Below are positions 1 to 7,645 of a DNA stretch of 64,000 nucleotides, one piece after another (positions within the stretch are counted from its first letter, which is position 1; the number at the start of each line of letters is the position of its first letter). The DNA is from Paracoccus contaminans (GTDB lineage: Bacteria > Pseudomonadota > Alphaproteobacteria > Rhodobacterales > Rhodobacteraceae), in the NCBI RefSeq assembly GCF_002105555.1, contig NZ_CP020612.1, positions 2,348,001 through 2,412,000 on the forward strand, read 5' to 3'. The translations under genes and the position numbers were made by a program. The notes below the pieces were generated by a model that had not been told where the DNA came from, did no database searches, and saw only the letters and a list, made by a program, of their open reading frames with translations.

Positions 1-2
1 CC

Positions 3-1022
3 ACGAATGTCGAATTCCACTATCTGCACCACCGTCCCGGCGGCGCCCCCTATGACGACCCGGCCGAGATGTCGGCCCGCATCGCCGCGGCCGCCGCGCA
101 GTCGGGCATCGGGCTGACGCTGCTGCCGGTGCTGTATCGGTTCGGCGGTTGCGACGGGCGGCCGCTGGCCGGGGGGCAGCTGCGGTTCGGCAACGACCCG
201 GACGGCTTTGCGCGGCTGATCGAGGGGGCGTGGGCCGCGCTGCGCGGTCTGCCGGACGCGCGGCTGGGCGTTGCGCCCCATTCCCTGCGCGCGGTCGGGT
301 GCGGCGATTTCGCGGCGCTTGCCGCGCTGACCGACGGCCCGATCCACATGCATCTGGCCGAGCAGCAGCCCGAGGTTGACGAGGTGCAGGCCGCCTATGG
401 CGCCCGCCCGGTCGAATGGGCGCTGGACAATCTGGACCTGTCGGCGCGCTGGTGCCTGATCCACCTGACGCAGATGACCCCGGCCGAAACGACGGCGCTG
501 GCCCGCACCGGCGCTGTGGCCGGCCTCTGCCCGCTGACCGAGGCGAGCCTCGGCGACGGCATCTTTGACGGGGTGCGCTGGATGGGGGCGGGGGGCGCGA
601 TCTCGCTGGGCTCGGACAGCAATATCCGGATCGCCCTTGCCGAGGAGCTGCGCCAGCTGGAAACCACGCAGCGCCTGCGCGATCACAGCCGCGCGGCGCT
701 GGCAACGGCCGATCTGTCCACCGGGCGGCGCATCTTTCAGGCAGCGGCGGCGGGCGGGGCGCAGGCGGCGGGCCGCGGGGCAGGGACCATCGCCGAAGGC
801 CAGGCGGCCGACCTGCTGGCGCTGGACATGGGCCATCCCGATCTCGAAGGGCTGAAGGGGGATCTGATCCTCGACAGCTTTGCCATGGCCGGGGGCAACC
901 GGATGGTGGCCGATGTCTGGGCGGGCGGGCGGCACATGGTCCGCGGCGGCCGCCATACTGGGCGAGAGGCGATCACCGAGGCCTATCGGCGCGCCGTGCG
1001 GGGCCTGCGCGCCAGCGTCTGA
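3..1022 (+). CDS. hutF: Formimidoylglutamate deiminase, 5' end outside window
   Basis: HutF removes ammonia from N-formimino-L-glutamate to give N-formyl-L-glutamate in the histidine degradation branch that uses formylglutamate. About 339 residues are visible, and the family is usually near 450, so roughly the first 110 lie before the window. The frame is open from base 3 and starts inside the conserved block EFHYLHHRPGG. Amidohydrolase metal-binding segments are visible: HMHLAEQQPEVDE, CLIHLTQM and SLGSDSNIR. The stop codon abuts the stop codon of hutC on the other strand with no gap, which fits a hut locus. The product call rests on recognising the family sequence. Confidence 0.9.
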   Translation, partial: TNVEFHYLHHRPGGAPYDDPAEMSARIAAAAAQSGIGLTLLPVLYRFGGCDGRPLAGGQLRFGNDPDGFARLIEGAWAALRGLPDARLGVAPHSLRAVGCGDFAALAALTDGPIHMHLAEQQPEVDEVQAAYGARPVEWALDNLDLSARWCLIHLTQMTPAETTALARTGAVAGLCPLTEASLGDGIFDGVRWMGAGGAISLGSDSNIRIALAEELRQLETTQRLRDHSRAALATADLSTGRRIFQAAAAGGAQAAGRGAGTIAEGQAADLLALDMGHPDLEGLKGDLILDSFAMAGGNRMVADVWAGGRHMVRGGRHTGREAITEAYRRAVRGLRASV

Positions 1023-1715
1023 TCAATAGCGCGTCGTCAGCCGGTGCCCTTCGCGATAGATCAGGCGCACCAGGGTGACGGGCTGGCGCTGCCATTCGGT
1101 GCGCCGGTCGATGCAGAACAGGGCCGTGCCGGGCTCGCAGGCCAGATGCGCCGACTGCGCCGCGCTGGCGGCGACGGCGGAAAAGCCGATCTCGGCGCTG
1201 GTGAAGGGGATCTTGCTCACCAGCCATTCGTTCGGGCCCTGGGCCGAGAAATCGGCCTCGGCCGCGTCGGGTGCGGCGGCCAGGTTGATCCAGCGGTCCT
1301 CGAGCTGATAGGGCGCGCCATCGGCGAAATGCAGGCACAGCAGATGGCGCAGCCGGGCTGCCGGCCCGATTCGCAGGGCGGCCGCCACCCCGGCCGGGGG
1401 ATCGGCGATGTCCGAGGCCAGCAGGCGATAGGAATAGGCCGCGCCGAGCGTCGTGATCTCGTCCCGCACCAGGGGGATCTGGAACCGGGCCGAACGCAGC
1501 GGCGCGGCCCGCACACGGGTTCCCGCCTTGCGGCGGCGTTCGATCAGCCCGTCGGCCACCAGCTCGCGCATCGCTCGGCCGACCGTCGTCCGGGCGACCC
1601 CATAGGCCCCGGCAAGGTCCACCTCGTCCGGCAGGCGCCCGCCGGGCGGCCATTCGCCATGCTGGATGCGGCGCAGGAGATCGGCCTTGATCGCTTTGAA
1701 GGTGGCAGGCGGCAT
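1023..1715 (-). CDS. hutC: Histidine utilization repressor, GntR family with UTRA domain
   Basis: The 230-residue protein has an N-terminal GntR winged helix-turn-helix (about residues 1-75, including GRLPDEVDLAGAYGVARTTV) and a C-terminal UTRA ligand-binding domain typical of HutC. Known HutC proteins repress hut genes and are released by urocanate. It is convergent with hutF and the two genes share a boundary, so it presumably regulates the hut operon that runs in from the left. The ATG at 1715 begins MPPATFKAIKADLL, a normal start for the family. A plausible promoter lies just upstream on the minus strand. Confidence 0.88.
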   Translation of the reverse strand: MPPATFKAIKADLLRRIQHGEWPPGGRLPDEVDLAGAYGVARTTVGRAMRELVADGLIERRRKAGTRVRAAPLRSARFQIPLVRDEITTLGAAYSYRLLASDIADPPAGVAAALRIGPAARLRHLLCLHFADGAPYQLEDRWINLAAAPDAAEADFSAQGPNEWLVSKIPFTSAEIGFSAVAASAAQSAHLACEPGTALFCIDRRTEWQRQPVTLVRLIYREGHRLTTRY

Positions 1716-1747
1716 GGTCCGGATCGGCGCAGGGGTCGGGGAGGCCG

Positions 1748-1775
1748 ATCATAGGGGACTGGCCGACTTGCACAA
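1748..1775 (-). promoter_or_regulatory. Putative hutC promoter
   Basis: On the minus strand TTGTGC (1770-1775) and TATGAT (1748-1753) are separated by 16 bases, about 35 bases before the hutC start. The match to a housekeeping promoter is reasonable, but I cannot verify it. The rest of 1716-1996 is GC-rich and shows no gene. Confidence 0.35.
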
Positions 1776-1996
1776 TGTCCCCCGGCCCAGTGCCGCCGCC
1801 CGGCCCTGATGCGCCCGTCCTGCCGGCCCCTGCCTGCCGCCCTGAAGCTGCCGGCCCTGCCTTGCCGGGCCGCTCGCGCTGTGGTGCGCCGAGCGCCCCG
1901 TTCCCGCCCGGCGGCCCTGATTCGGGGCTGTTGCCCGCCATATCGGGGGGCGTCGCGCCTTGCGCGCCGGTTCCGTCCATCCCATAAGCATGGCGG

Positions 1997-2072
1997 GGGC
2001 GGTTAGCTCAGCTGGTAGAGCGTCTCGTTTACACCGAGGATGTCGGGGGTTCGAACCCCTCACCGCCCACCA
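1997..2072 (+). tRNA. tRNA-Val (anticodon UAC)
   Basis: The 76 bases fold as a full tRNA. The acceptor arm GGGCGGT pairs with ACCGCCC, the D-arm contains TTAGCTCAGCTGGTAGAG, the anticodon stem TCTCG pairs with CGAGG around loop TTTACAC, and the T-loop carries TTCGAAC. The anticodon is TAC, for valine. The 3' CCA is encoded. It stands alone between hutC and the leucine degradation genes. Confidence 0.95.
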
Positions 2073-2274
2073 TTGTCCTATGGAAATCTGTCCTCTGCAG
2101 CCCTGCCTGGACGATATGCGCCAAGGTTCGGCGCTTTCCGTTCGGCAGCCCTGGGCGCCAAAGGGGGAGCAGGCGCGGCCGGATGCCGGGCAGGGGCCGG
2201 GGAGGCGCTTGGCCTTGCATGGCCCGGACGACCAGCGGTGTTTCATCTTTCCATGCCGCGCCGCGCGAGGGATG

Positions 2275-2303
2275 TTGACCCGGCGCGCAAGGCTTCGCAT
2301 ACT
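2275..2303 (+). promoter_or_regulatory. Predicted promoter of the liu cluster
   Basis: TTGACC (2275-2280) and CATACT (2298-2303) are separated by 17 bases, the ideal spacing for a sigma-70-type promoter. Transcription would begin near 2310, directly at the inverted repeat at 2311-2324 and about 37 bases before the isovaleryl-CoA dehydrogenase start. The call is from sequence resemblance only. Confidence 0.5.
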
Positions 2304-2310
2304 GAAGAAA

Positions 2311-2324
2311 TGAACAGCCGTTCA
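2311..2324 (+). promoter_or_regulatory. Palindromic operator candidate upstream of liuA
   Basis: TGAACAGCCGTTCA is a perfect 5-base inverted repeat with a 4-base spacer, placed on the predicted transcription start. Its form resembles operators of TetR-type acyl-CoA-responsive repressors. No such regulator is encoded in the window, so the cognate protein is unknown. Confidence 0.45.
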
Positions 2325-2346
2325 ATACTGGGGAGGATTGGGGCTG

Positions 2347-3507
2347 ATGTTTACCACCGGGATGCAGTTCGACCTTGGCGAGGACGTCAATCCCCTGCGC
2401 GAGATGGTTCATGCCTGGGCGCAGGAGCGAATCAGGCCGATGGCCGCCGCCGTCGATAGCGGCAACGCCTTTCCCGCCGAATTGTGGGCCGAGATGGGCG
2501 CCCTGGGCCTGCTGGGCATCACCGTGCCCGAGGAATATGGCGGATCGGGCCTTGGCTATCTGGCCCATACCGTCGCGGTCGAGGAAATCGCCCGCGCCTC
2601 TGCCTCGGTCAGCCTGTCCTATGGCGCCCATTCCAACCTGTGCGTCAACCAGCTCAAGCTGAACGGCACGGATGAGCAGCGCCGCCGCTATCTGCCCAGG
2701 CTGTGCAGCGGCGATCATGTCGGCGCGCTGGCCATGTCAGAGGAGGGCGCGGGTTCGGACGTGGTGGGCATGCGCCTGCGCGCCGAAAGGCGGAACGGCT
2801 ATTATGTCCTGAACGGGTCCAAATACTGGATCACCAATGGTCCCGATGCCGATGTGCTGGTCGTCTATGCCAAGACCGACCCCGAGGCGGGCAGCAAGGG
2901 CATCACCGCCTTCATCGTGGAAAAGGGCACCAGGGGATTCACCCAGGGGCCGCATTTCGACAAGCTGGGCATGCGCGGGTCGAATACGGGCGAGCTGGTC
3001 TTCGACAATGCCGAGATTCCGTTCGAGAATGTTCTGGGCGCCGAGGGGCGGGGCGTGCGCGTCCTGATGTCGGGGCTGGATTACGAACGGGTGGTGCTGT
3101 CGGGCATCGGCCTGGGCATCATGGCGGCCTGCCTTGACGAGGTGATGCCCTATATGCGCCAGCGCCGCCAGTTCGGCCAGCCCATCGGAAACTTCCAGCT
3201 GATGCAGGGCAAGATCGCCGACATGTATGTCGCGCTGAACACCGCCCGCGCCTATGTCTATGAGGTCGCGCGCGCCTGCGATGCGGGCCGCGTCACCCGG
3301 CAGGATGCCGCCGGCGCTGTGCTGTATGCCAGCGAACAGGCGATGGTGCAGGCCCATCAGGCCGTGCAGGCGCTGGGCGGGGCGGGGTTCCTGAACGATT
3401 CGGTCGTCAGCCGCCTGTTCCGCGACGCCAAGCTGATGGAGATCGGCGCCGGCACCAGCGAGATCCGCCGCATGCTGATCGGCCGCGAACTGATGGCCCT
3501 GGAATGA
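2347..3507 (+). CDS. liuA: Isovaleryl-CoA dehydrogenase
   Basis: This FAD enzyme oxidises isovaleryl-CoA to 3-methylcrotonyl-CoA in leucine degradation and passes electrons to ETF. The 386-residue length is normal. Acyl-CoA dehydrogenase signatures are present: MSEEGAGSDVVGMR, YWITNGPDADV and the C-terminal QALGGAGFLNDS. The Glu in LDYERVVLSG (about residue 247) sits where isovaleryl-CoA dehydrogenases carry the catalytic base, which separates it from short-chain relatives. I chose ATG 2347 because GGGAGGA at 2331-2337 lies nine bases upstream. A TTG at 2338 would touch the ribosome binding site. It heads the liu cluster. Confidence 0.93.
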   Translation: MFTTGMQFDLGEDVNPLREMVHAWAQERIRPMAAAVDSGNAFPAELWAEMGALGLLGITVPEEYGGSGLGYLAHTVAVEEIARASASVSLSYGAHSNLCVNQLKLNGTDEQRRRYLPRLCSGDHVGALAMSEEGAGSDVVGMRLRAERRNGYYVLNGSKYWITNGPDADVLVVYAKTDPEAGSKGITAFIVEKGTRGFTQGPHFDKLGMRGSNTGELVFDNAEIPFENVLGAEGRGVRVLMSGLDYERVVLSGIGLGIMAACLDEVMPYMRQRRQFGQPIGNFQLMQGKIADMYVALNTARAYVYEVARACDAGRVTRQDAAGAVLYASEQAMVQAHQAVQALGGAGFLNDSVVSRLFRDAKLMEIGAGTSEIRRMLIGRELMALE

Positions 3508-3547
3508 GGCGCCCCGTGCAGGGCCGTTCGACCAGGGTGGAGGAACC

Positions 3548-5389
3548 ATGCAGCCCTTGCTGACCGGAACGGACTATCCCGCGCTCAGGCGCAGCTTTCG
3601 CTGGGGCTTTCCGGTCCGGCTGAACATGGCCGACCAGGCCATCGGCGACTGGGCGCGCACCCAGCCGGACCGCACGGCGATCATCGAATGGGATGGCGGG
3701 CCGCGCCCGGTCAGCTACGGGGCGCTGAACGCGCGCGCCGACCGGCTGGCCCATGCCCTGGGCGCGGCGCGGGGGGACCGGGTCGGCGTGTTGCGCACCC
3801 AGTCCGCCTGGACTGCCGCCGCCCATGCCGCGGTCTGGAAATGCGGCGCGATCTCGGTCCCGCTGTTCAAGCTGTTCGGGGACGAGGCGCTGCGCCTGCG
3901 CCTGTCGGATGCGGGCATCCGCACCGTCATCACCGACCCCGAGGGGCGGGCGATGCTGGCCCCCTTCGGCCTGCGCGTGATCGTTCCCGAAGAGGATGCG
4001 CTGCCCGAGGGCGGCCCTTTCCCATGCGCCGATACCGGACCCGAGGATCCGGCGGTCATCATCTACACCTCGGGCACCACCGGCAGCCCCAAGGGCGCGC
4101 TGCACGGGCACCGGATGCTGACCGGCCATCTGCCCGGCGTCGAGATGAGCCATGATCTGCTGCAACCGGGCCGTGACGTTCTGTGGACGCCGGCCGACTG
4201 GGCCTGGATCGGCGGTCTGTTCGACGTGGCCATGCCGGGCCTTGCGCTGGGCGTTCCCGTGGTGGCCGCGCGGCTGCCGCGGTTCGAGGTCGAGGCCTGC
4301 CTGCGCCTGATCCGCGACTGCGGCGTAACCGCCACCTTCCTGCCGCCGACCGCGCTGCGCATGCTCAAGGCGGCGGGCGCGGCGATCCCCGGCCTACGCT
4401 CGGTCGCGTCGGGGGGCGAGCCGCTGGGGGCCGAGATGCTGGCCTGGGGGCGCGAGGCGCTGGGCCTGACCATCAACGAATTCTACGGCCAGACGGAATG
4501 CAACATGGTCGCCTCGGGGGCGTCCTCCATGTTTCCCGCCCAGCCGGGATATATCGGCAAGGCGGTGCCGGGCTTTGACGTGCAGGTGATCGACGCCGCC
4601 GGCCAGCCCACGGACGGGGAAGGCGACATCGCCATCCGCCGCGGCGCTGGCAGCATGATGCTGGGCTACTGGAACCGCCCCGACGCCACCGCCGAAAAAT
4701 TCCGCGGCGACTGGATGGTGACGGGCGACCGGGGGGCGATCGAGGACGGCTATATCCGCTTTCTGGGGCGGGATGATGATGTCATCACCTCGGCCGGCTA
4801 CCGGATCGGCCCGTCGGAAATCGAGGATGTGCTGCTTGCCCATCCCGCCGTCGCCGCGGCGGCGGTGGTCGGCAAGCCCGATCCGCTGCGCACCGAGATC
4901 GTGATGGCCTATATCGTGCTGCGCCCCGGCCTTGCCCCCTCGGACGCGCTGACGGCCGCCTTGCAGGATCACGCGCGCATCCATTGCGCCGCGCACAGCT
5001 ATCCGCGCGAGATCGCCTTTCTGGATGCGCTGCCGGTGACGATCACGGGCAAGGTGATGCGGCGCACGCTGCGCGCGCTGGCCGGGGGGCGCCATGACTG
5101 GCGGGGCAGGGCGCGCGCCCCGTGGGGGGCGCGCGCCGCGCTCAGAACTTCATCACATAGGCCGCCTGGACGGCCACAGGGTCGATCTCGACCTCGCCGA
5201 TCTTGGTGCCGTCCAGCGACACGTCGCTGTCGATGTCGATATAGCGCAGCGTTCCGCGGATGGCCGAGCGGTCGTTCAGCCACCAGTCGGCCCCCGCCTG
5301 CATCGCCCAGCCCCAGCTGCTTTCCAGGTCGAGGTCCGAACCCGCCAGCGCGCCGGTTGTCTTTTCGCCCCAGAATCCGGTGTAGTTGA
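3548..5389 (+). CDS. AMP-forming acyl-CoA synthetase; 3' end probably frameshifted
   Basis: An adenylate-forming enzyme that activates a carboxylic acid to its CoA ester. Its place between isovaleryl-CoA dehydrogenase and methylcrotonyl-CoA carboxylase suggests a branched short-chain acid or acetoacetate. The P-loop-like motif YTSGTTGSPKGALHGH is near residue 178, NEFYGQTECN near 310, and the C-terminal TGKVMRR contains the catalytic lysine. The family normally ends just after this point, but here the frame runs about 95 residues further, antisense through ompW, with Arg/Pro-rich sequence. Adding one G to the six-G run at 5084-5089 gives a stop at 5095-5097 (ending RALAGGAP). I take the tail to be artefact or mutation. 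Confidence 0.85.
   Translation: MQPLLTGTDYPALRRSFRWGFPVRLNMADQAIGDWARTQPDRTAIIEWDGGPRPVSYGALNARADRLAHALGAARGDRVGVLRTQSAWTAAAHAAVWKCGAISVPLFKLFGDEALRLRLSDAGIRTVITDPEGRAMLAPFGLRVIVPEEDALPEGGPFPCADTGPEDPAVIIYTSGTTGSPKGALHGHRMLTGHLPGVEMSHDLLQPGRDVLWTPADWAWIGGLFDVAMPGLALGVPVVAARLPRFEVEACLRLIRDCGVTATFLPPTALRMLKAAGAAIPGLRSVASGGEPLGAEMLAWGREALGLTINEFYGQTECNMVASGASSMFPAQPGYIGKAVPGFDVQVIDAAGQPTDGEGDIAIRRGAGSMMLGYWNRPDATAEKFRGDWMVTGDRGAIEDGYIRFLGRDDDVITSAGYRIGPSEIEDVLLAHPAVAAAAVVGKPDPLRTEIVMAYIVLRPGLAPSDALTAALQDHARIHCAAHSYPREIAFLDALPVTITGKVMRRTLRALAGGRHDWRGRARAPWGARAALRTSSHRPPGRPQGRSRPRRSWCRPATRRCRCRYSAAFRGWPSGRSATSRPPPASPSPSCFPGRGPNPPARRLSFRPRIRCS
5110..5137. terminator. Bidirectional hairpin between acyl-CoA synthetase and ompW
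   Basis: GGCGCGCGCC (5110-5119) and an identical copy (5128-5137) form a 10-base-pair stem with an 8-base loop. It lies between the repaired stop of the synthetase (5097) and the stop of ompW (5142), as expected for a shared terminator of convergent genes. No T run follows on either strand. Confidence 0.45.
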
Positions 5390-5753
5390 TCCCGAAGCCA
5401 GCATAGGGCCGGAAGGCCGATCCGGTGTCAAAGTGATAGTTCAGGCTCAGCACCGGGGGCAGGTGCTTGACGCTGCCGACCCGGCCCACGCCCTTGACGC
5501 GCACATCATGTTCAAAGGGCGTGGCCGCCAGCAGCTCGACCCCCAGATTGTCGCGGACGAAATACTCGACGGTCACGGTGGGCCGGGTGTCGTCGCCGAC
5601 CTCGGATTTCAGCGTCCCGGCCAGGGTGCCGGTGTCGTCCTTGGGCATGACGCTGCCGACCCCGAGGCCGACGGTCCAGTCCCCGGCGGACTGGGCGAGG
5701 GCGGGTGCGGCCAGGGCGGCGGCGATCAGCGCAGCGAGGCTGAGGGTCTTCAT
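5142..5753 (-). CDS. ompW: OmpW-family outer membrane protein
   Basis: Members of this family are eight-stranded outer-membrane barrels for small hydrophobic molecules. The 203-residue product begins with a clear signal peptide, MKTLSLAALIAAALAAPALAQ, and continues DWTVGLGVGSVMPKDD, a typical OmpW start. Later it has FVRDNLGVELLAATPFEHD and SLNYHFDT, and it ends VMKF with the C-terminal Phe that outer-membrane barrels use for assembly. ATG 5753 follows AAGGAG at good spacing. The gene is opposed to the surrounding liu genes and splits that cluster. Confidence 0.88.
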   Translation of the reverse strand: MKTLSLAALIAAALAAPALAQSAGDWTVGLGVGSVMPKDDTGTLAGTLKSEVGDDTRPTVTVEYFVRDNLGVELLAATPFEHDVRVKGVGRVGSVKHLPPVLSLNYHFDTGSAFRPYAGFGINYTGFWGEKTTGALAGSDLDLESSWGWAMQAGADWWLNDRSAIRGTLRYIDIDSDVSLDGTKIGEVEIDPVAVQAAYVMKF

Positions 5754-5956
5754 CGGACGGCTCCTTTCATGTGCGACGCGGCAGATCTGCGTCCTGGCCG
5801 TGCCCGCCGGCATGATCTGCATCAAATTCCGGCGCGCGGGGGCCTGCCTGCGGCGATCCGCCGCGCCCCCTCGCGCCTTTGCTGCGCCCCGCGGGGCGGG
5901 GCGCTCGGGCCCGCCACGACGATCCTCCCGCCACGCTGCGAAGTGAGTACTGCCGC

Positions 5957-7561
5957 ATGAAGCTGAAATCCTCGGTCCTGACGAATTCGGACGGCTTTCG
6001 CGCCAACCGCGCGGCGCATCTGGCGATGCTCGAGACGGTGCGCGCGGCGGCCGAGGCTGCGGCGGCAGGCGGCGGGGCCGATGCGGTGGCCCGCCATGTC
6101 AGCCGCGGCAAGATGCCGCCGCGCGAACGGGTGGCCAACCTGCTGGACCCTGGCTCGCCCTTTCTGGAAATCAGCGCAACGGCCGCGCATAGGATGTATG
6201 ACGGCGCGGCCCCCGGCGCCGGGGTCATCGCCGGGATCGGCCGTGTCCACGGGCAGGACGTGATGGTCGTGGCCAATGACGCCACCGTCAAGGGCGGCAC
6301 CTATTACCCGATGACGGTGAAAAAGCATCTGCGCGCGCAGGAGATCGCCGAGCAATGCGCGCTGCCCTGCGTCTATCTGGTCGATTCGGGCGGGGCGAAC
6401 CTGCCCAACCAGGACGAGGTCTTTCCCGACCGCGACCATTTCGGCCGCATCTTCTACAACCAGGCGCAGATGAGCGCCAAGGGCATCCCGCAGATCGCGG
6501 TGGTGATGGGGTCCTGCACCGCCGGGGGGGCCTATGTCCCCGCCATGTCCGATGTGACGATCATCGTGCGCAACCAGGGAACGATCTTCCTGGCCGGCCC
6601 GCCTTTGGTCAGGGCCGCGACCGGAGAGGTCGTCAGCGCCGAGGATCTGGGCGGGGGCGACGTGCATACCCGCCTGTCCGGCGTCGCCGATTACCTGGCC
6701 GAGGATGACGGCCACGCGCTCGCGCTCGCCCGCCGCGCCGTCAGCCACCTGAACCGTCGTCTGCCGCAGACGGTGGTGTGGCAGGCGCCCGAACCGCCCG
6801 CCCATGACCCCGAGGAGATCCTCGGCGTGGTGCCGGGCGACCTGCGCACCCCCTATGACATCCGCGAGGTGATCGCGCGCGTGGTGGACGCCAGCCGCTT
6901 CGACGAGTTCAAGCCGCGCTTCGGCGAAACGCTGGTCACCGGCTTTGCCCATGTGGAGGGCTGCCCGGTCGGGATCGTGGCCAACAACGGCGTGCTGTTT
7001 TCCGAGGCAGCGATCAAGGGCGCGCATTTCATCGAGCTGTGCAGCCAGCGGTCGATCCCGCTGGTGTTCCTGCAGAACATCACCGGCTTCATGGTCGGGC
7101 GGAAATACGAAAACGAAGGCATCGCCCGCCACGGGGCCAAGATGGTGACGGCGGTGGCGACCACCGCCGTGCCCAAGATCACCATGCTGGTCGGCGGCAG
7201 CTTTGGCGCCGGCAACTACGGCATGGCCGGGCGCGCCTATTCGCCGCGCTTCCTGTGGACCTGGCCCAACAGCCGCATCGGCGTCATGGGCGGCGAGCAG
7301 GCGGCCGGGGTCCTGGCCACCGTCCGGCGCGAGGGGATCGAGCGCAAGGGCGGCACATGGAGCGCCGGGGACGAGGCCGAGTTCAAGCGCCCGACGATCG
7401 AGATGTTCGAGCGGCAGTCCCACCCGCTCTATGCCTCGGCGCGGCTGTGGGATGACGGGGTCATCGACCCGCGCAAGACACGCGACGTGCTGTCGCTGTC
7501 GCTGCGGGCCAGCCTCAACGCCCCGATCGAGCCGACCCGCTTCGGCCTGTTCAGGATGTAG
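5957..7561 (+). CDS. liuB: Methylcrotonyl-CoA carboxylase beta (carboxyltransferase) subunit
   Basis: It transfers carboxyl from biotin to 3-methylcrotonyl-CoA, making 3-methylglutaconyl-CoA. The 534 residues match the usual 535. Crotonase-fold carboxyltransferase blocks are visible: [63 protein letters not shown], and [20 protein letters not shown] near the C-terminus. The start MKLKSSVL at 5957 is typical for the subunit. Longer in-frame starts would extend into low-complexity sequence. Its partner alpha subunit follows after an 84-base gap that contains a dispersed repeat. Confidence 0.95.
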   Translation: MKLKSSVLTNSDGFRANRAAHLAMLETVRAAAEAAAAGGGADAVARHVSRGKMPPRERVANLLDPGSPFLEISATAAHRMYDGAAPGAGVIAGIGRVHGQDVMVVANDATVKGGTYYPMTVKKHLRAQEIAEQCALPCVYLVDSGGANLPNQDEVFPDRDHFGRIFYNQAQMSAKGIPQIAVVMGSCTAGGAYVPAMSDVTIIVRNQGTIFLAGPPLVRAATGEVVSAEDLGGGDVHTRLSGVADYLAEDDGHALALARRAVSHLNRRLPQTVVWQAPEPPAHDPEEILGVVPGDLRTPYDIREVIARVVDASRFDEFKPRFGETLVTGFAHVEGCPVGIVANNGVLFSEAAIKGAHFIELCSQRSIPLVFLQNITGFMVGRKYENEGIARHGAKMVTAVATTAVPKITMLVGGSFGAGNYGMAGRAYSPRFLWTWPNSRIGVMGGEQAAGVLATVRREGIERKGGTWSAGDEAEFKRPTIEMFERQSHPLYASARLWDDGVIDPRKTRDVLSLSLRASLNAPIEPTRFGLFRM

Positions 7562-7563
7562 CC

Positions 7564-7620
7564 CGTTCTTCTGCATGACAATATCCTCCGGGGGTCCGGG
7601 GGTGGAAAACCCCCGGTCCC
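7564..7620 (-). repeat. Dispersed GGATATT palindromic element, copy 1
   Basis: Read on the minus strand this is a hairpin CCGGGGG-TTTTCCA-CCCCCGG, then CCCCCGGAGGATATT and the tail GCAGAAGAA. The same layout recurs at 55780-55833. It occupies nearly all the gap between the carboxylase subunit genes. Confidence 0.7.
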
Positions 7621-7645
7621 GACCGCGCAACCGAAAGGCCGCCCG

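Noticed and set aside
1749..2300. Open frame of 183 codons across the tRNA-Val gene
   Set aside because: It runs antisense through the tRNA and has no ribosome site or family pattern.
5098..5389. A possible new C-terminal domain on the acyl-CoA synthetase
   Set aside because: The sequence is antisense to ompW, Arg/Pro/Ser-rich and explained by a one-base change in a G run.
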